Assembly: GCF_035920365.1 (NCBI RefSeq)
Contig: NZ_CP109150.1
Span: 5,828,001-5,892,000, forward strand
Reading direction: 5' to 3'
DNA: 64,000 nt
Origin: Micromonospora sp. NBC_01740
Lineage (GTDB): Bacteria; Actinomycetota; Actinomycetes; Mycobacteriales; Micromonosporaceae
How positions within the stretch are numbered: the stretch's first letter is position 1; every line of letters starts with the position of its first letter. This document shows positions 1 through 9,142 of the stretch, piece after piece. Under the pieces are notes generated by a model. It saw only the letters and a program-made list of their open reading frames with translations, had not been told where the DNA came from and did not search any database. The translations under genes and the position numbers were made by a program.

Positions 1-3000
1 CACGCCCTGGTCGGGGGTGACCGGGGTGATGCCGTCGCGGGTCAGCGCCTCGACCACGGACAGCCGCTCACCCATGCCGACGCCGGACCAGACCGACCAC
101 TCCAGGCAGAGGCTGCGGCAGTTCGGGTGACGCCGGCCGAAGTCGACGGTCAACTCGGCCAGCCAGTCGTTGGCCGTGGCGTAGTGCGCCTCGCCGCGCA
201 GGCCCGCCCGGCCGATGATGCTGCCGAACGTCACCAGCAGGCGCAGCCGGTCGGGGTCGACCGCGTCGAGCACGGCGCGCAGGCCGTCGACCTTCGGCGC
301 GAACGTGCGGCGGAACGCGTCCATGGTGAGGCCGGTCAACGCCGCCGGCTCGTTGCGGCCCGCGCCGTGCAGCACCGCCGTGACCGGTCCCAGCTCGGCG
401 ACGAGCCCGTCGACGGCCTGCCGCACCTGCTCCGGGTCGGAGACGTCGGCCCGGGCGTAGCGCACCCGTACGCCGGCGTCCGCCATCCGCTTGAGGTTCG
501 CGGCCAGCTCGTCGTCCTGGGCGGGATCGGAGCGGCCCAGCACGGCCAGGCCGGCGCCGCTGTCGACGGCCATGGCCAGGGCGCACTCCGCGGTGATGCC
601 CTTGCCGCCGCCGGTGACCAGCAGCAGGTCCTCGGCGCCCAGCGGCTGCCGCGTCTCGGCGGGCCGCACCGGCAGCCCGCGCAGGGTCGGCACCCGGCGC
701 CGCCCGGCGGCGTCGTAGCGGACCTCGGCGAACCCGTCCGTGGCGCCGACCTCCGCCGTCACCCGGGCCACGGCCTCCGGCACCGGCGGGGTGTGCACGA
801 TGGTGGTGCGCAGCTGCGGCGCCTCCAGCCGTAGCGTCTTGGCCAGCCCGGCCCCGCCCGGTCCCTGCTGGACGAGGACGAAGCGGGTGCCGGGGGCGGC
901 GGCCGTCGCCGCCTGCGCGCCGCGCAGGGCCAGTTCGAGATCGGCCTCGGCGCACCGCTCCGGCAGGCACACCAGCACGCCCGCGCCGAGGCCGGCGGTC
1001 TGCAGGGCCGCGCGCAGCGGCTCGGCGAGCGGGTGACCGGCGGGGGCGAACAGCTGCCAGGCTCCGTCGGCCCCGGCCCGGGCGGCGACCGGGGCCGGCG
1101 CCTCGTCGAGGTCCACCGACCAGGCCCGGCACCAGTCTGCGACGCCGTGCACGATGGCCGGGCCGGCCGCGTCGGTGTCCCGACCGGTCCGGGCGAGCTG
1201 CTCCAGTGCCTCGGCGAGCTGCCCGACGGTGGCCGTCGCGAAGTTGGTGGGAGTCTGCGCGGCCGGCACGCCGAGCTGCTGCGCCGCCTGGTTGACCAGC
1301 TGGCCGACGGTGATCGAGCTGAGGTGGAGGTCGTCGAGGAGCTGGCTGCCGTCGTGCACCATCTCCAGCGGCAGCTCCGCCCGCTCGGCGGCCAGCCGGC
1401 GCAGCAGTTGCAGGCTCGACTCGCCGGCCGGCTGCTCCGACTCCGGCCGCTGCCCGTTCGCCGTCGACGGGACCGCCGCCCGGACGCCGGCGCCCTTGGG
1501 CAGGCTCACCACCGGGGCGGACTCGCAGGGGCTGGCGAAGAAGCGGAAGTTCTGGCCCACCTCGAGCGGCCGGACCAGCCGGTCGTGGAAGAGGGTGCCC
1601 TCCACGCCGCCGGCGCCGACGACGTACGCGGCCGCCGCGACCCGCAGCAGGCCCGCCAGCGACTCGTCGTCGGTGTTGAGCGCCACCGCCGGCAGGTCGG
1701 TGCTGGCCGCCGCGAGGCCGGAGAGCACCTGCCCCGGGCCGACCTCGACGAAGAGGTCGACCTCCTTGGCGGCGAGGGCCACGGCCTGGCTGAACAGCAC
1801 CGGGTCGGTGATCTGGCGGTGCAGGAGGGCGGAGACGTCGGTGTCGTGGGCGAGCGGTTCGCCGGTGACGGTGGAGACGACCCGCCGGGTGACGGATCCG
1901 AACCGCTCCCCCGCCAGCGCGCCGAGGAAGGCGTCCGCGGCCGGCTCGACCAGCGGGGAGTGGAACGCGTGGGACACCGACAGCCGCGTGGTCCGCAGGC
2001 CGGCGGAGCGGGCCCGCTCGCAGGCGTCCTCCACCGCGGCCTCCGAGCCGGCGATCACGGTCTGCTCCGGCCCGTTGTACGCGGCGATCACCACGGACAG
2101 GCCGGCGATCAGCCCGGCCACCCGCTCGGGCGGGGCGCCGATGTTGGCCATCGTGCCGGAGGCGCTGTGCTCCCCCATCGTCCGGCCGCGCACGCCGGCG
2201 ACCCGGAGCAGGGCCTCCTCGTCGAGCACGCCGGCCCAGTGCAGGGCGGCGATCTCGCCGAGGCTGTGCCCGACGGCGACCGTCGCGTCGAGGTTGAGCA
2301 GCGACAGCGCCCGCAGGCCGGCGAGCGAACCGGTGACGATCCGCGGCTGGGCCACCGCGGTGGCGACCATGTCGCCGCTGCTCGGCAGCGCCGCCCGCTG
2401 GTACACCTCCTCCACGTCGGCGAAGCGGCGGCGCAGCGCGCCACCCGAGGTGCCCTTGCCGGACCCCTGCCCGGGGAAGAGGAAGCCGATGCGGCCCGGG
2501 CCGCTCACGTGGCCCAGGAAGCAGCGGCCGTCGGAGGAGAACAGACGTACCTCGCCGGCGTCGAGGGCGTCGCAGATCCGGCGCAGCTGCCGCTCGCCGT
2601 CCTCCGGCGAGGAGACCACCACGCCCGCCCGGTACGGCAGGTCGCGCAGTTCCCGGTGCAGGGTGGCGGCGAGGTCGCCCAGCTGGGCGTACGACACCGT
2701 GGGCACGAACTCGACGAGACGCTGCAACCGCTCGCGCAGCTCCTGCGGGCTGCCCCCGTCGACGAGCAGCAGCTCCACGTCCTGCATCGAGGCGGCGAGG
2801 TTGCGGAAGCGGCTGTCCAGCCGGGACGAGCGACGCGGCTGCCCGTTCTCCAGCACGATGTGGGTGTTGATGCCGCCGAAGCCCATCGCCGTGATGCCGG
2901 CGCGCACCGGCAGGCCGCGCGGCCACGCCTCGGCCTTGCGCAGGGCCCGCAGCGCGGACTGCTCGGCGGTGAGGATCTCGTGCGGGTCGACGCAGCCGAT

Positions 3001-4227
3001 GGTGGGCGGCAGGACCTCGTGGTGGACGGCCATCGCGGCCTTGATCAGGCCGGCGACGCCGGCCGCCGCCTTGGTGTGCCCGATCATGCCCTTGATCGAG
3101 CTGATCGCGGCCTGGGCGGCGTTCTCGTCGGCGGTGCGCCGGGCCAGGGACAGGGCCTGGAGCTCGGTGGCGTCGCCCACCTGCGTGCCGGTGCCGTGGC
3201 CCTCGAAGAGCCCGACGGTCTCGATGCCGAAGCCGGCCCGGTCGTACGCCCGGCGCAGGGCGAGCTGGTAGCCGGCGACCTCGGGCCGGGTGATGCCGCC
3301 CTTGCCGTCGGAGGAGATGCCCCAGCCCGCGATGGTGGCGTAGATGCGGTGCCCCGCCTGGCGGGCCTCGGCCTCGCGCATCAGGACCACCATGCCGCAG
3401 CCCTCGCCGGGCCAGAAGCCGTTCGAGCCGCGGTCGTAGACCCGCATCTCGCCGCGCGCCAGCGCGCCGGTCTTGGCGAAGCCGATGATCTCGAAGGGGT
3501 CGATGGAGAGGTCGACCCCGCCGGCGACCGCCACGTCGACCTCGCCGTCGGAGAGGGTCTTGCACGCGGTGGCGACGGAGAGCAGCGACGAGGAGCAGGC
3601 GCCGTCGACGGTGTAGCCGCCGCCCTTGAAATCGAAGTGGTTGCAGATGCGCCCGGCGATGGTGTTGGACAGGCCGCCCGCGAGGGTGTCCTCGTCGACC
3701 TCCGGGAACGGGCCCTTGAAGGTCGCCTCGAAGTCGTCGAGGAACGTGGTGAGCTGGTCGTCGTCCCAGTCCTGCTCCTTGAGCGCGGCGGCGACCATGC
3801 GGCGCACGTAGGGCCAGCGCAGCCGCAGCTGGTTGGCCCGGGAGAACTCGCCGGTCAGCGTGTTGCCGACGACCACGCCGGTGCGCTCGCGGGGCAGTCC
3901 CTCCCCCATCGGGAACCCGGCGTCGGCCAGCGCCATGGCCGCCATGTCGAGGGCGAGCCAGTGGGTGAGGTCGGTGGAGCGGTAGGTGCTGCCGGCGATC
4001 TTGTAGGCGATGCGGTCGAACTCGTAGCCCTCGATGACCGCCGCGTTGCGGGCGTAGAAGCGGTCGGGCGTGGCCGGGTCCGGATCCCAGTAGTCGTCCA
4101 GACTCATCCGCACGTCGGGCAGCCGGCGGAAGGCCCGCCGCCCGGCGAGGGCGTTCTCCCACAGTTCACGGGGCGACGTGGCGTCCGGGTAGCGGCACGC
4201 CATCCCCACGACAGCGATCCTTGTCAC
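1..4227 (-). CDS. pksE: Enediyne-type iterative type I polyketide synthase, 5' part (3' end beyond window)
   Basis: The 1409 codons run without a stop from a GTG at 4227 (preceded by AAGGAGAG) to the window edge. The domain order is KS (about 1-450, active-site motif DGACSSS with Cys at residue 211), AT (about 540-900, GHSLGE with Ser655), ACP (DDLHLSSITVGQ, Ser970/971) and KR (nucleotide-binding TGGGKGI near residue 1205). A DH and a C-terminal phosphopantetheinyl transferase would be expected next, outside the window. The KS opening, the TLAGGL and FDFKGGGYTVDG stretches and the LHLSSI ACP are known PksE-family signatures. Such enzymes build the linear polyene from which an enediyne core is thought to arise. 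Two DUF1702 genes just upstream fit this. A polyene-only relative of PksE cannot be excluded without the missing 3' end and the thioesterase. Confidence 0.9.
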   Translation of the reverse strand, partial: MTRIAVVGMACRYPDATSPRELWENALAGRRAFRRLPDVRMSLDDYWDPDPATPDRFYARNAAVIEGYEFDRIAYKIAGSTYRSTDLTHWLALDMAAMALADAGFPMGEGLPRERTGVVVGNTLTGEFSRANQLRLRWPYVRRMVAAALKEQDWDDDQLTTFLDDFEATFKGPFPEVDEDTLAGGLSNTIAGRICNHFDFKGGGYTVDGACSSSLLSVATACKTLSDGEVDVAVAGGVDLSIDPFEIIGFAKTGALARGEMRVYDRGSNGFWPGEGCGMVVLMREAEARQAGHRIYATIAGWGISSDGKGGITRPEVAGYQLALRRAYDRAGFGIETVGLFEGHGTGTQVGDATELQALSLARRTADENAAQAAISSIKGMIGHTKAAAGVAGLIKAAMAVHHEVLPPTIGCVDPHEILTAEQSALRALRKAEAWPRGLPVRAGITAMGFGGINTHIVLENGQPRRSSRLDSRFRNLAASMQDVELLLVDGGSPQELRERLQRLVEFVPTVSYAQLGDLAATLHRELRDLPYRAGVVVSSPEDGERQLRRICDALDAGEVRLFSSDGRCFLGHVSGPGRIGFLFPGQGSGKGTSGGALRRRFADVEEVYQRAALPSSGDMVATAVAQPRIVTGSLAGLRALSLLNLDATVAVGHSLGEIAALHWAGVLDEEALLRVAGVRGRTMGEHSASGTMANIGAPPERVAGLIAGLSVVIAAYNGPEQTVIAGSEAAVEDACERARSAGLRTTRLSVSHAFHSPLVEPAADAFLGALAGERFGSVTRRVVSTVTGEPLAHDTDVSALLHRQITDPVLFSQAVALAAKEVDLFVEVGPGQVLSGLAAASTDLPAVALNTDDESLAGLLRVAAAAYVVGAGGVEGTLFHDRLVRPLEVGQNFRFFASPCESAPVVSLPKGAGVRAAVPSTANGQRPESEQPAGESSLQLLRRLAAERAELPLEMVHDGSQLLDDLHLSSITVGQLVNQAAQQLGVPAAQTPTNFATATVGQLAEALEQLARTGRDTDAAGPAIVHGVADWCRAWSVDLDEAPAPVAARAGADGAWQLFAPAGHPLAEPLRAALQTAGLGAGVLVCLPERCAEADLELALRGAQAATAAAPGTRFVLVQQGPGGAGLAKTLRLEAPQLRTTIVHTPPVPEAVARVTAEVGATDGFAEVRYDAAGRRRVPTLRGLPVRPAETRQPLGAEDLLLVTGGGKGITAECALAMAVDSGAGLAVLGRSDPAQDDELAANLKRMADAGVRVRYARADVSDPEQVRQAVDGLVAELGPVTAVLHGAGRNEPAALTGLTMDAFRRTFAPKVDGLRAVLDAVDPDRLRLLVTFGSIIGRAGLRGEAHYATANDWLAELTVDFGRRHPNCRSLCLEWSVWSGVGMGERLSVVEALTRDGITPVTPDQGV

Positions 4228-4300
4228 GAGGTCTCTCCTTCGTTGCGTGCGGTGGTGGACCGCCGGGGCGCGGGACGGGCCGCTGGGTGGGGCGCCACGG

Positions 4301-5263
4301 TCAGCACCGCCCCTCGAACTCGGCGGCGATGGCCTGGCGCCACCGCTCGTAGGCGGGCGTGTCGCCGTCCTGCCCGCTGGGCAGGGTCACGTCGGTCACC
4401 TTCGACGCCTCGGCGGTGGACATGCCGCAGAACACCTGCGTGGCGACCTCGTTGTGCGGGACGACCAGACCGGCGCGTACCCGGGCCCCGGCCGCGAAGG
4501 CGCTGCCCTGGGCGAGGTCCACCCGGTAGTCGCCGGCCCGGTCGCGGAACCGGTGCAGGTCCGCCTCGGTGGCTCCCCCGGCGTAGGTGGCGGCGAGGCC
4601 CGCCCCGGCGTACAGGTCGGCCCGCCGGTGCGCGGGGAACGCGGCGAAGATCTCCGTCACCCGGTCCACGTCGGTGCCGCCGACGAACCAGGTGGCCCGC
4701 CCGATGCCCTGGTCGATGACCCGGTCGGCGTACTCGCGCGGGCCCTCGGCCGGCCACGGGAACCGCGGGTGGCGGTACTGCCCGTACACGTACCGGTCGG
4801 TGTGGAAGTACGCCTGGTGGAAGCCGTAGCCGTCGAGCACCAGCCACCGCAGCAGCGGGTCCGGGGCGTACAGCTGGCCCCAGCGGATCCGGGGCAACCG
4901 GGCCATCGCCCAGCCCACGCCGACGTACGCCATGTAGACGTGCGCGTCGCCCCGACCGGCGAGCAGACCCGGCACGTGCCGGGGGCGGCCCGGCCGCAGC
5001 GCGTCCCGGACGGCGAAGCCCATCGCGGCGCCCTCGTACGCGAAACCACGAAAACGCGTCGGCACCGTTTCCAGGCGGCGTTCGGCCGCCTCGGTCGTCG
5101 GCGCCTCGGCGGCGTATCCGTAACCGGCGAGGAATGAGGCGCCGACGGTTTCGAGCAGCGCCTTCGATTCCTCGTTCTTCACGTGGAATCCGCGCACGTC
5201 CATTTTCGTCTCGGAGATATTTGGCGTCAGGATTCTGCGCCGCAGATCACGCAGGCTCTGCAT
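4301..5263 (-). CDS. DUF1702 (UnbL-type) protein, copy 1, next to the PKS
   Basis: This 320-aa protein starts at an ATG preceded by GGGGGAA and ends 73 bp before the PKS start. I recognise the DUF1702 pattern: GFAYEGAAMGFAV near residue 85, YVGVGWAMARLPR, a WLVLDGYGFHQAYFH stretch, DQGIGRATWF and GLAATYAGGA. Family members sit beside PksE in enediyne warhead cassettes, where they are called UnbL, and their biochemical role is not established. No signal peptide or membrane helix is evident. It is likely co-transcribed with the polyketide synthase from the AT-richer gap upstream of it. A second, clearly divergent copy lies directly upstream at 5449-6444. Confidence 0.85.
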   Translation of the reverse strand: MQSLRDLRRRILTPNISETKMDVRGFHVKNEESKALLETVGASFLAGYGYAAEAPTTEAAERRLETVPTRFRGFAYEGAAMGFAVRDALRPGRPRHVPGLLAGRGDAHVYMAYVGVGWAMARLPRIRWGQLYAPDPLLRWLVLDGYGFHQAYFHTDRYVYGQYRHPRFPWPAEGPREYADRVIDQGIGRATWFVGGTDVDRVTEIFAAFPAHRRADLYAGAGLAATYAGGATEADLHRFRDRAGDYRVDLAQGSAFAAGARVRAGLVVPHNEVATQVFCGMSTAEASKVTDVTLPSGQDGDTPAYERWRQAIAAEFEGRC

Positions 5264-5337
5264 GGCACGTTCCCCCAAAGGGTCGGTGTTTCCGTTTACC
5301 GGGGATGGACATCCATTTCGATGATGGCAAGCGCGGG

Positions 5338-5359
5338 AAGGATTGATTTCTTCAACCTT
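5338..5359. promoter_or_regulatory. Imperfect palindrome in the gap upstream of DUF1702 copy 1
   Basis: AAGGATTGA and TTCAACCTT are separated by four bases and form an inverted repeat with a one-base offset. It lies in the 185-bp AT-richer gap (5264-5448) between the two DUF1702 genes, about 75 bp upstream of the DUF1702-PKS transcription unit. This is a plausible operator for that unit. I could not define a convincing -35/-10 pair beside it. Confidence 0.3.
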
Positions 5360-5448
5360 GCGCACTCGTCGCAACTAGGCGGAACATTCACGTGCACCGT
5401 CGACACGCGACGGCACGGCGACCGTCCGGGGGACGACGCGGGCGGTTC

Positions 5449-6444
5449 TCAGCGACCGTGGTTGATGCCGGCCGGCTCGAAGTGCGCGCGGACGTTGCGC
5501 CGCCACACCTCGTACGCGGGCACCGGCCCGGCCGGCTCCGCGCGGACCGCCACGTCGTCGGCGAGCGCCGCGGCGGCGGCCACGGACCGGCCGCCGAGCG
5601 CGTGCATCGCCGCCTCGCTGTGCGCCGGCACGTGCCCGGCGTGGCTGCGGGCCTTGGCGGCGAAGACCGCGCCCTGGGCCAGGTCCGGCGCGCACGGGCC
5701 GGCGTCGGTGCGCAGCGCGGCGAGCGCCTCGGCGTCGGCGCCGCCGGCGAAGGTGGCGGCGAGCCCCACCCCGCTCCACAGGTCGCCGTGCCGGTCGGCG
5801 GCGAAGGCCCGCACGGCCCCGGCCACGTCGGCGGTGCGGGCGCCGTGGATGAACCACAGTGCCCGGCCGAGGCCCTGGTCCGTGGCCCGGAGGAAGTAGT
5901 CCCCGTGGCCCTGCCACGGGTACGCCGCCAGCCGCTCCTGCCGGGTCACCCAGCGGTCGAGGTGGAAGTAGGCGCGGTCGAACCCGTAGCCGTCCACGGC
6001 CAGCCAGGTCATCGTCGGGTGGTACGGGGAGCCGGTGAGGTCCGGCACGACGTGCCGCCAGAGGGGCCGCGGCAGGCGTGCCATCGCGAAGCCGATGCCG
6101 ATGTAGGCGAGGAAGAGGTGCGGCGCGCCGGGGCCCCGCAGCAGGTCCCGGGTACGGGTGCCGCGCCTTGGCCCCATCACGTCGAGGATGGTGCAGGCCA
6201 TCGTGGCGCCCTCGTAGGCGAAGCCGAGCAGTTCCCGGTCGACGAGCGCGAGCCGGCGTTCCAGCTCCCACGGGTCGCGGGTGTCGATGCCCCACTCGAA
6301 TCCGCAGACGACCGACTGCGGAACCGCCTCCAGCCGGCGGGTGACCTCCGTGGCGGGGCCGGGGAAGCCCCGACGCGCGAAGGTCACCTCCGCGAGCGTC
6401 GGCGCCATCAGCAGTCGACGCATGGAGCCCAGTACCGTCGGCAT
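5449..6444 (-). CDS. DUF1702 (UnbL-type) protein, copy 2
   Basis: This 331-aa paralogue of the gene at 4301-5263 shares the same landmarks: LGFAYEGATMACTI, AYIGIGFAMARLPR, WLAVDGYGFDRAYFHLDRW, DQGLGRALWF, GLAATFAGGA and the C-terminal AYEVWRRNVRAHFEP. The match to copy 1 is partial along the whole length, so this is an old duplication and not a recent one. The ATG at 6444 is preceded by GGGGGAT. A 185-bp gap separates it from copy 1, so the two may be transcribed separately. The function of the family is unknown. Confidence 0.85.
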   Translation of the reverse strand: MPTVLGSMRRLLMAPTLAEVTFARRGFPGPATEVTRRLEAVPQSVVCGFEWGIDTRDPWELERRLALVDRELLGFAYEGATMACTILDVMGPRRGTRTRDLLRGPGAPHLFLAYIGIGFAMARLPRPLWRHVVPDLTGSPYHPTMTWLAVDGYGFDRAYFHLDRWVTRQERLAAYPWQGHGDYFLRATDQGLGRALWFIHGARTADVAGAVRAFAADRHGDLWSGVGLAATFAGGADAEALAALRTDAGPCAPDLAQGAVFAAKARSHAGHVPAHSEAAMHALGGRSVAAAAALADDVAVRAEPAGPVPAYEVWRRNVRAHFEPAGINHGR

Positions 6445-6579
6445 GGCAGATCCCCCTGTCGTTACGACGACGCCGGCCCCGGCCGGCGGGTGACTTCATC
6501 GTCACGCCGCGCCGGCCGGGGCCGCGTCTTCTGCTGTGCGCTCATCCGCCGCGACGGGCGGGGCCGCGCGGTGGGCGGG

Positions 6580-7185
6580 TCACGGGCCGGTGACGGGCCC
6601 CCTTCCCCGCTGCGGACGGAGGAACATCAGCAGCAGGGCCACCGCGACGAGGCCCAGGTCGAGCAGGAGGAGCACGCCGTTGATGCCGTCGATCCGGGCG
6701 TGGTCGTGGCTGGCGTTCGCGGCCTCGTCCCCGATCGGCGCGGCGACGGGCCCGGCCGGAACGGCGCCGGGGGTCACCGTGAAGCCGGCCAGCCCGGCGA
6801 CCTGTCGGCCGTCGGGCAACAGGGCCCGGTAGGCCACGCGGTACGCGCCCGGCCCGGCGTCGCGTACCCGCACGGCCAGGCGGCCGTCGCGGACGGCCGC
6901 CTTCCCGATCGAGACGACCGCCCCGGTCGGTCCGGTGACGGCCAGGTGCACGTTCTCGGCCGACTCGGCGCCGCCGAGCGTGAGCGTCACCTCGGCGGGC
7001 GCGACCCCGACGACCGACCCGTCGCCCGGGTTCAGCATGAACCTCCGGCTCTCGGCCGGAGTGCCGAAGGCCAGCAGCGCCACGATCGACAGCACGATGC
7101 CGACCGCGACGGCGATGGCCGCCCGCTGCACCGCCCCGACGGACGTGGGCGGTGCCGGCGGACGGGCGCCGTCCACGGTGGTCAT
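6580..7185 (-). CDS. CopC-domain membrane-anchored protein lacking the usual copper ligands
   Basis: This 201-aa protein has an N-terminal hydrophobic segment (about 22-42), a CopC/YobA-like Ig-fold domain (about 48-140, with LNPGDGSVV, APAEVTLTL and YRVAYRALLPDG) and a C-terminal membrane helix (about 168-192). In typical CopC the mature protein begins with a copper-binding His and carries a second His in a DGHPVxG motif. Here the first position reads ESRRFM and the second reads DGRQVAG, so neither ligand His is present. The start overlaps the stop of the upstream membrane-protein gene (ATGA), so the two are translationally coupled. Export or membrane scaffolding is more likely than copper delivery, but the role is unknown. 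Confidence 0.7.
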   Translation of the reverse strand: MTTVDGARPPAPPTSVGAVQRAAIAVAVGIVLSIVALLAFGTPAESRRFMLNPGDGSVVGVAPAEVTLTLGGAESAENVHLAVTGPTGAVVSIGKAAVRDGRLAVRVRDAGPGAYRVAYRALLPDGRQVAGLAGFTVTPGAVPAGPVAAPIGDEAANASHDHARIDGINGVLLLLDLGLVAVALLLMFLRPQRGRGPVTGP

Positions 7186-7760
7186 GACGGCTGGGCCGCG
7201 ACCTCGGGCTGCCGGCAGCTGCACGACATCAGCTCCGCCTCCGCCGGGGAGGGCCGCAGGTGCAGGTACATCGCGATCACCATCGGCACGAAGACGACCG
7301 TGTTGTAGAACAGGTGCAGCTCGACCCGGGGGATCACGACCTGGAGCAGGCTGGTGGGCACGGGGCTGTCGAACAGGTGCCGGCCGGTCTGCGCCTGCAA
7401 CAGCAGCAGCAGGTGCTCGATGTGGTGCCAGAACTGGATCGCCAGGGCGGCGGTCCACCAGCTCCGGCTGCGCCCGACGAAGCCGGGGCGCAGCATCCAC
7501 AGCCCGACGAGCATCACGATGGCGTAGCCGTAGTGCAGCCACTCCGAGCTGACCAGCCACGGGAACGGCATGCCGAGCACCCCGCGGGCCTCGGGCCGCG
7601 ACCAGCCCAGGCCCCAGATCTGGTACGCCTGCACCAGGTGCTCGGCCCAGTGCGCGAGCACGATCACGAGAAAGGCGTTCAGGGCCGCCCGATGGTGTGC
7701 GCCGTTGAGTGTCGCCCAACGCCCGGAAGCTCCGGGCAGGGTCGCCTGGTAGCTGGTCAC
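7182..7760 (-). CDS. Histidine-rich polytopic membrane protein, unknown function
   Basis: This 192-aa protein has about four hydrophobic segments. Two conserved-looking histidine clusters sit in or beside helices: HWAEHLVQAYQ near residue 37 and FWHHIEHLLLLLQA near residue 112, with a further HLFYNT near 151. The spacing recalls metal- or heme-binding membrane proteins, but I do not recognise the family. The ATG at 7760 follows GGAGG. The gene is translationally coupled to the downstream CopC-domain gene, suggesting they work as a pair. A tail with CSC (about residue 180) is cytosolic or periplasmic depending on topology. Confidence 0.65.
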   Translation of the reverse strand: MTSYQATLPGASGRWATLNGAHHRAALNAFLVIVLAHWAEHLVQAYQIWGLGWSRPEARGVLGMPFPWLVSSEWLHYGYAIVMLVGLWMLRPGFVGRSRSWWTAALAIQFWHHIEHLLLLLQAQTGRHLFDSPVPTSLLQVVIPRVELHLFYNTVVFVPMVIAMYLHLRPSPAEAELMSCSCRQPEVAAQPS

Positions 7761-7873
7761 GTTTCCTCCTTGGAAGGGTCACGGGCGCGAGAGACACCAC
7801 GCCCCTCACCCAGCGTGTCGGCTCCGACACGCCGTCACGTCTCCAATGTTGCGCAGTTCGGGTCGGGGATCCG

Positions 7874-8947
7874 TCAGACCGGCTCGGGCGAGCCGGCGGG
7901 GGCGTACCAGGTGCCGACCCGGCGGGCCGCCGCGAAGCTGGCCCAGGCCACCGCGTCGACCAGGGCCGCGTCGCCCGGCTGGTGGCGGCGGAACTCCGTG
8001 ACCACCTCCTCGTCGACCTGGTAGGAGGCGAACACGGTCAGCAGGGCCAGGCGGCCGGCGGCCCGCTGCGCCTCGGGCAGCGGCGCGATCAGCCGCTCGC
8101 ACCACTGTCGACTGAGGCCGGTCTCCTCACCCCGCCAGTCGTCGAGGCGTTCCGCGACCAGCTCCCGGACCGCCGGCGGAACGGCCCGCTCGCCGGCCGC
8201 CTCGAACGCCGCGTAGGCGCGGGCCATCGCCCCGGCCACGTGCGGGCTGCCCGCCGCCCAGGCGGCCTCCGCCGGCAGCGGCGCCGGCGGCAGCAGCTCC
8301 ACCGAGCGGCCCGGCTCGCGGGCGTCGCGCAGCGTCCCCTGCAACACCCAGCCGATGCCCCGCTTCAGGCGCCGGCGCGCCCGCGGCGTCAGCCCCGGCG
8401 GGAGCAGGAAGTTGGAGAGGAACACGTTGACCACGCGGGCGATGTAGTGGAAGCCCACCACCACGCCGACCAGCTCCGGGCGGTCCCGCTCCGGAAACGG
8501 CAGGACCGGCCGCGAGGTCTGCGGCTGGTGTGCCGTACGGCCCCACTCCGCCGCCACCCGGATGCGCCGGTCGGCGATCTCGGTGAGCCGGTCGGCCACG
8601 ATCGCCTCCGCGTCGTGCTCCGTGGAGAGCTCGTAGAGCCCGACGCTGTGCATGTCCACGCAGTACGGGCAGATGTTCGCCACGGACACCGCGGCGGCCA
8701 CCGCCTCCTTGGTCGCCCGGTCCACGTTCTCCGTCGGCAGCAGCGGCTCCCGCATCACCATCCAGTACGCCGCCAGCACCTCCGGCGACGGGGAGTGCAG
8801 CTGCGCCGGCGGCACCACCAGCTGCATCTCCTGCGCGACCTGCCGGTAGACGGCGTCCACCAGGCCCCGCGCGGACCCCTGCGGCACCGGCGTGACGTAG
8901 TTGACCTGGCGCTGGACCACCGACGAGGCCACCCGACGAGCGATCAT
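7874..8947 (-). CDS. AhpD-like (carboxymuconolactone decarboxylase-fold) protein, copy 1
   Basis: This 357-aa protein carries the AhpD core in its N-terminal half: CPYCVDMHS with Cys93 and Cys96 and His100, preceded by the helix DRATKEAVAAAV. In AhpD this CxxC is a redox-active thiol pair. The protein is about twice the length of classical AhpD, and the second half (about 150-357) looks like a degenerate repeat of the all-helical fold without a CxxC. CAGGAGGCAGATC precedes the ATG. It is the first gene of the minus-strand run leading to the PKS. A close paralogue lies at 13017-14141. Proteins of this size occur as unassigned genes in enediyne clusters (recalled, not checked). Confidence 0.75.
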   Translation of the reverse strand: MIARRVASSVVQRQVNYVTPVPQGSARGLVDAVYRQVAQEMQLVVPPAQLHSPSPEVLAAYWMVMREPLLPTENVDRATKEAVAAAVSVANICPYCVDMHSVGLYELSTEHDAEAIVADRLTEIADRRIRVAAEWGRTAHQPQTSRPVLPFPERDRPELVGVVVGFHYIARVVNVFLSNFLLPPGLTPRARRRLKRGIGWVLQGTLRDAREPGRSVELLPPAPLPAEAAWAAGSPHVAGAMARAYAAFEAAGERAVPPAVRELVAERLDDWRGEETGLSRQWCERLIAPLPEAQRAAGRLALLTVFASYQVDEEVVTEFRRHQPGDAALVDAVAWASFAAARRVGTWYAPAGSPEPV

Positions 8948-9142
8948 GATCTGCCTCCTGCTCTGCGCCGCCCCGCCAGACGGTCACGACGACGGCTCCC
9001 ACGACTGCGGCAATGCCAGTATTGGGAGTCCGGGGGCGCAGGCAACGCCATCGACGCCGGTTGAGCACCCTGGGAGAAGGAGGGCCCGGCGGCGCCCGCC
9101 CATGATGGGCCACGACCCAGTCCCCCACCCGCGGGAGTCGCG
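8948..9142. promoter_or_regulatory. Divergent promoter region between AhpD-like and SDR genes
   Basis: This 195-bp gap separates the head of the minus-strand AhpD-to-PKS run from the head of the plus-strand SDR gene, so it must hold promoters for both. A less GC-rich patch (around 9000-9030) is the likeliest core. I see no repeated operator motif. Confidence 0.4.

Noticed and set aside
68..4162. Long minus-strand open frame of about 1364 codons overlapping the PKS
   Set aside because: It is out of frame with the KS-AT-ACP-KR reading, extremely Arg/Gly-rich and without domain motifs. The real frame starts at 4227 and is open through position 1.
1033..4719. Very long plus-strand open frame opposite the PKS
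   Set aside because: It is antisense to a synthase whose motifs are intact in the minus frame, and its composition (Arg/Gly/Val/Asp-rich with no domains) is typical of an antisense shadow in GC-rich DNA.
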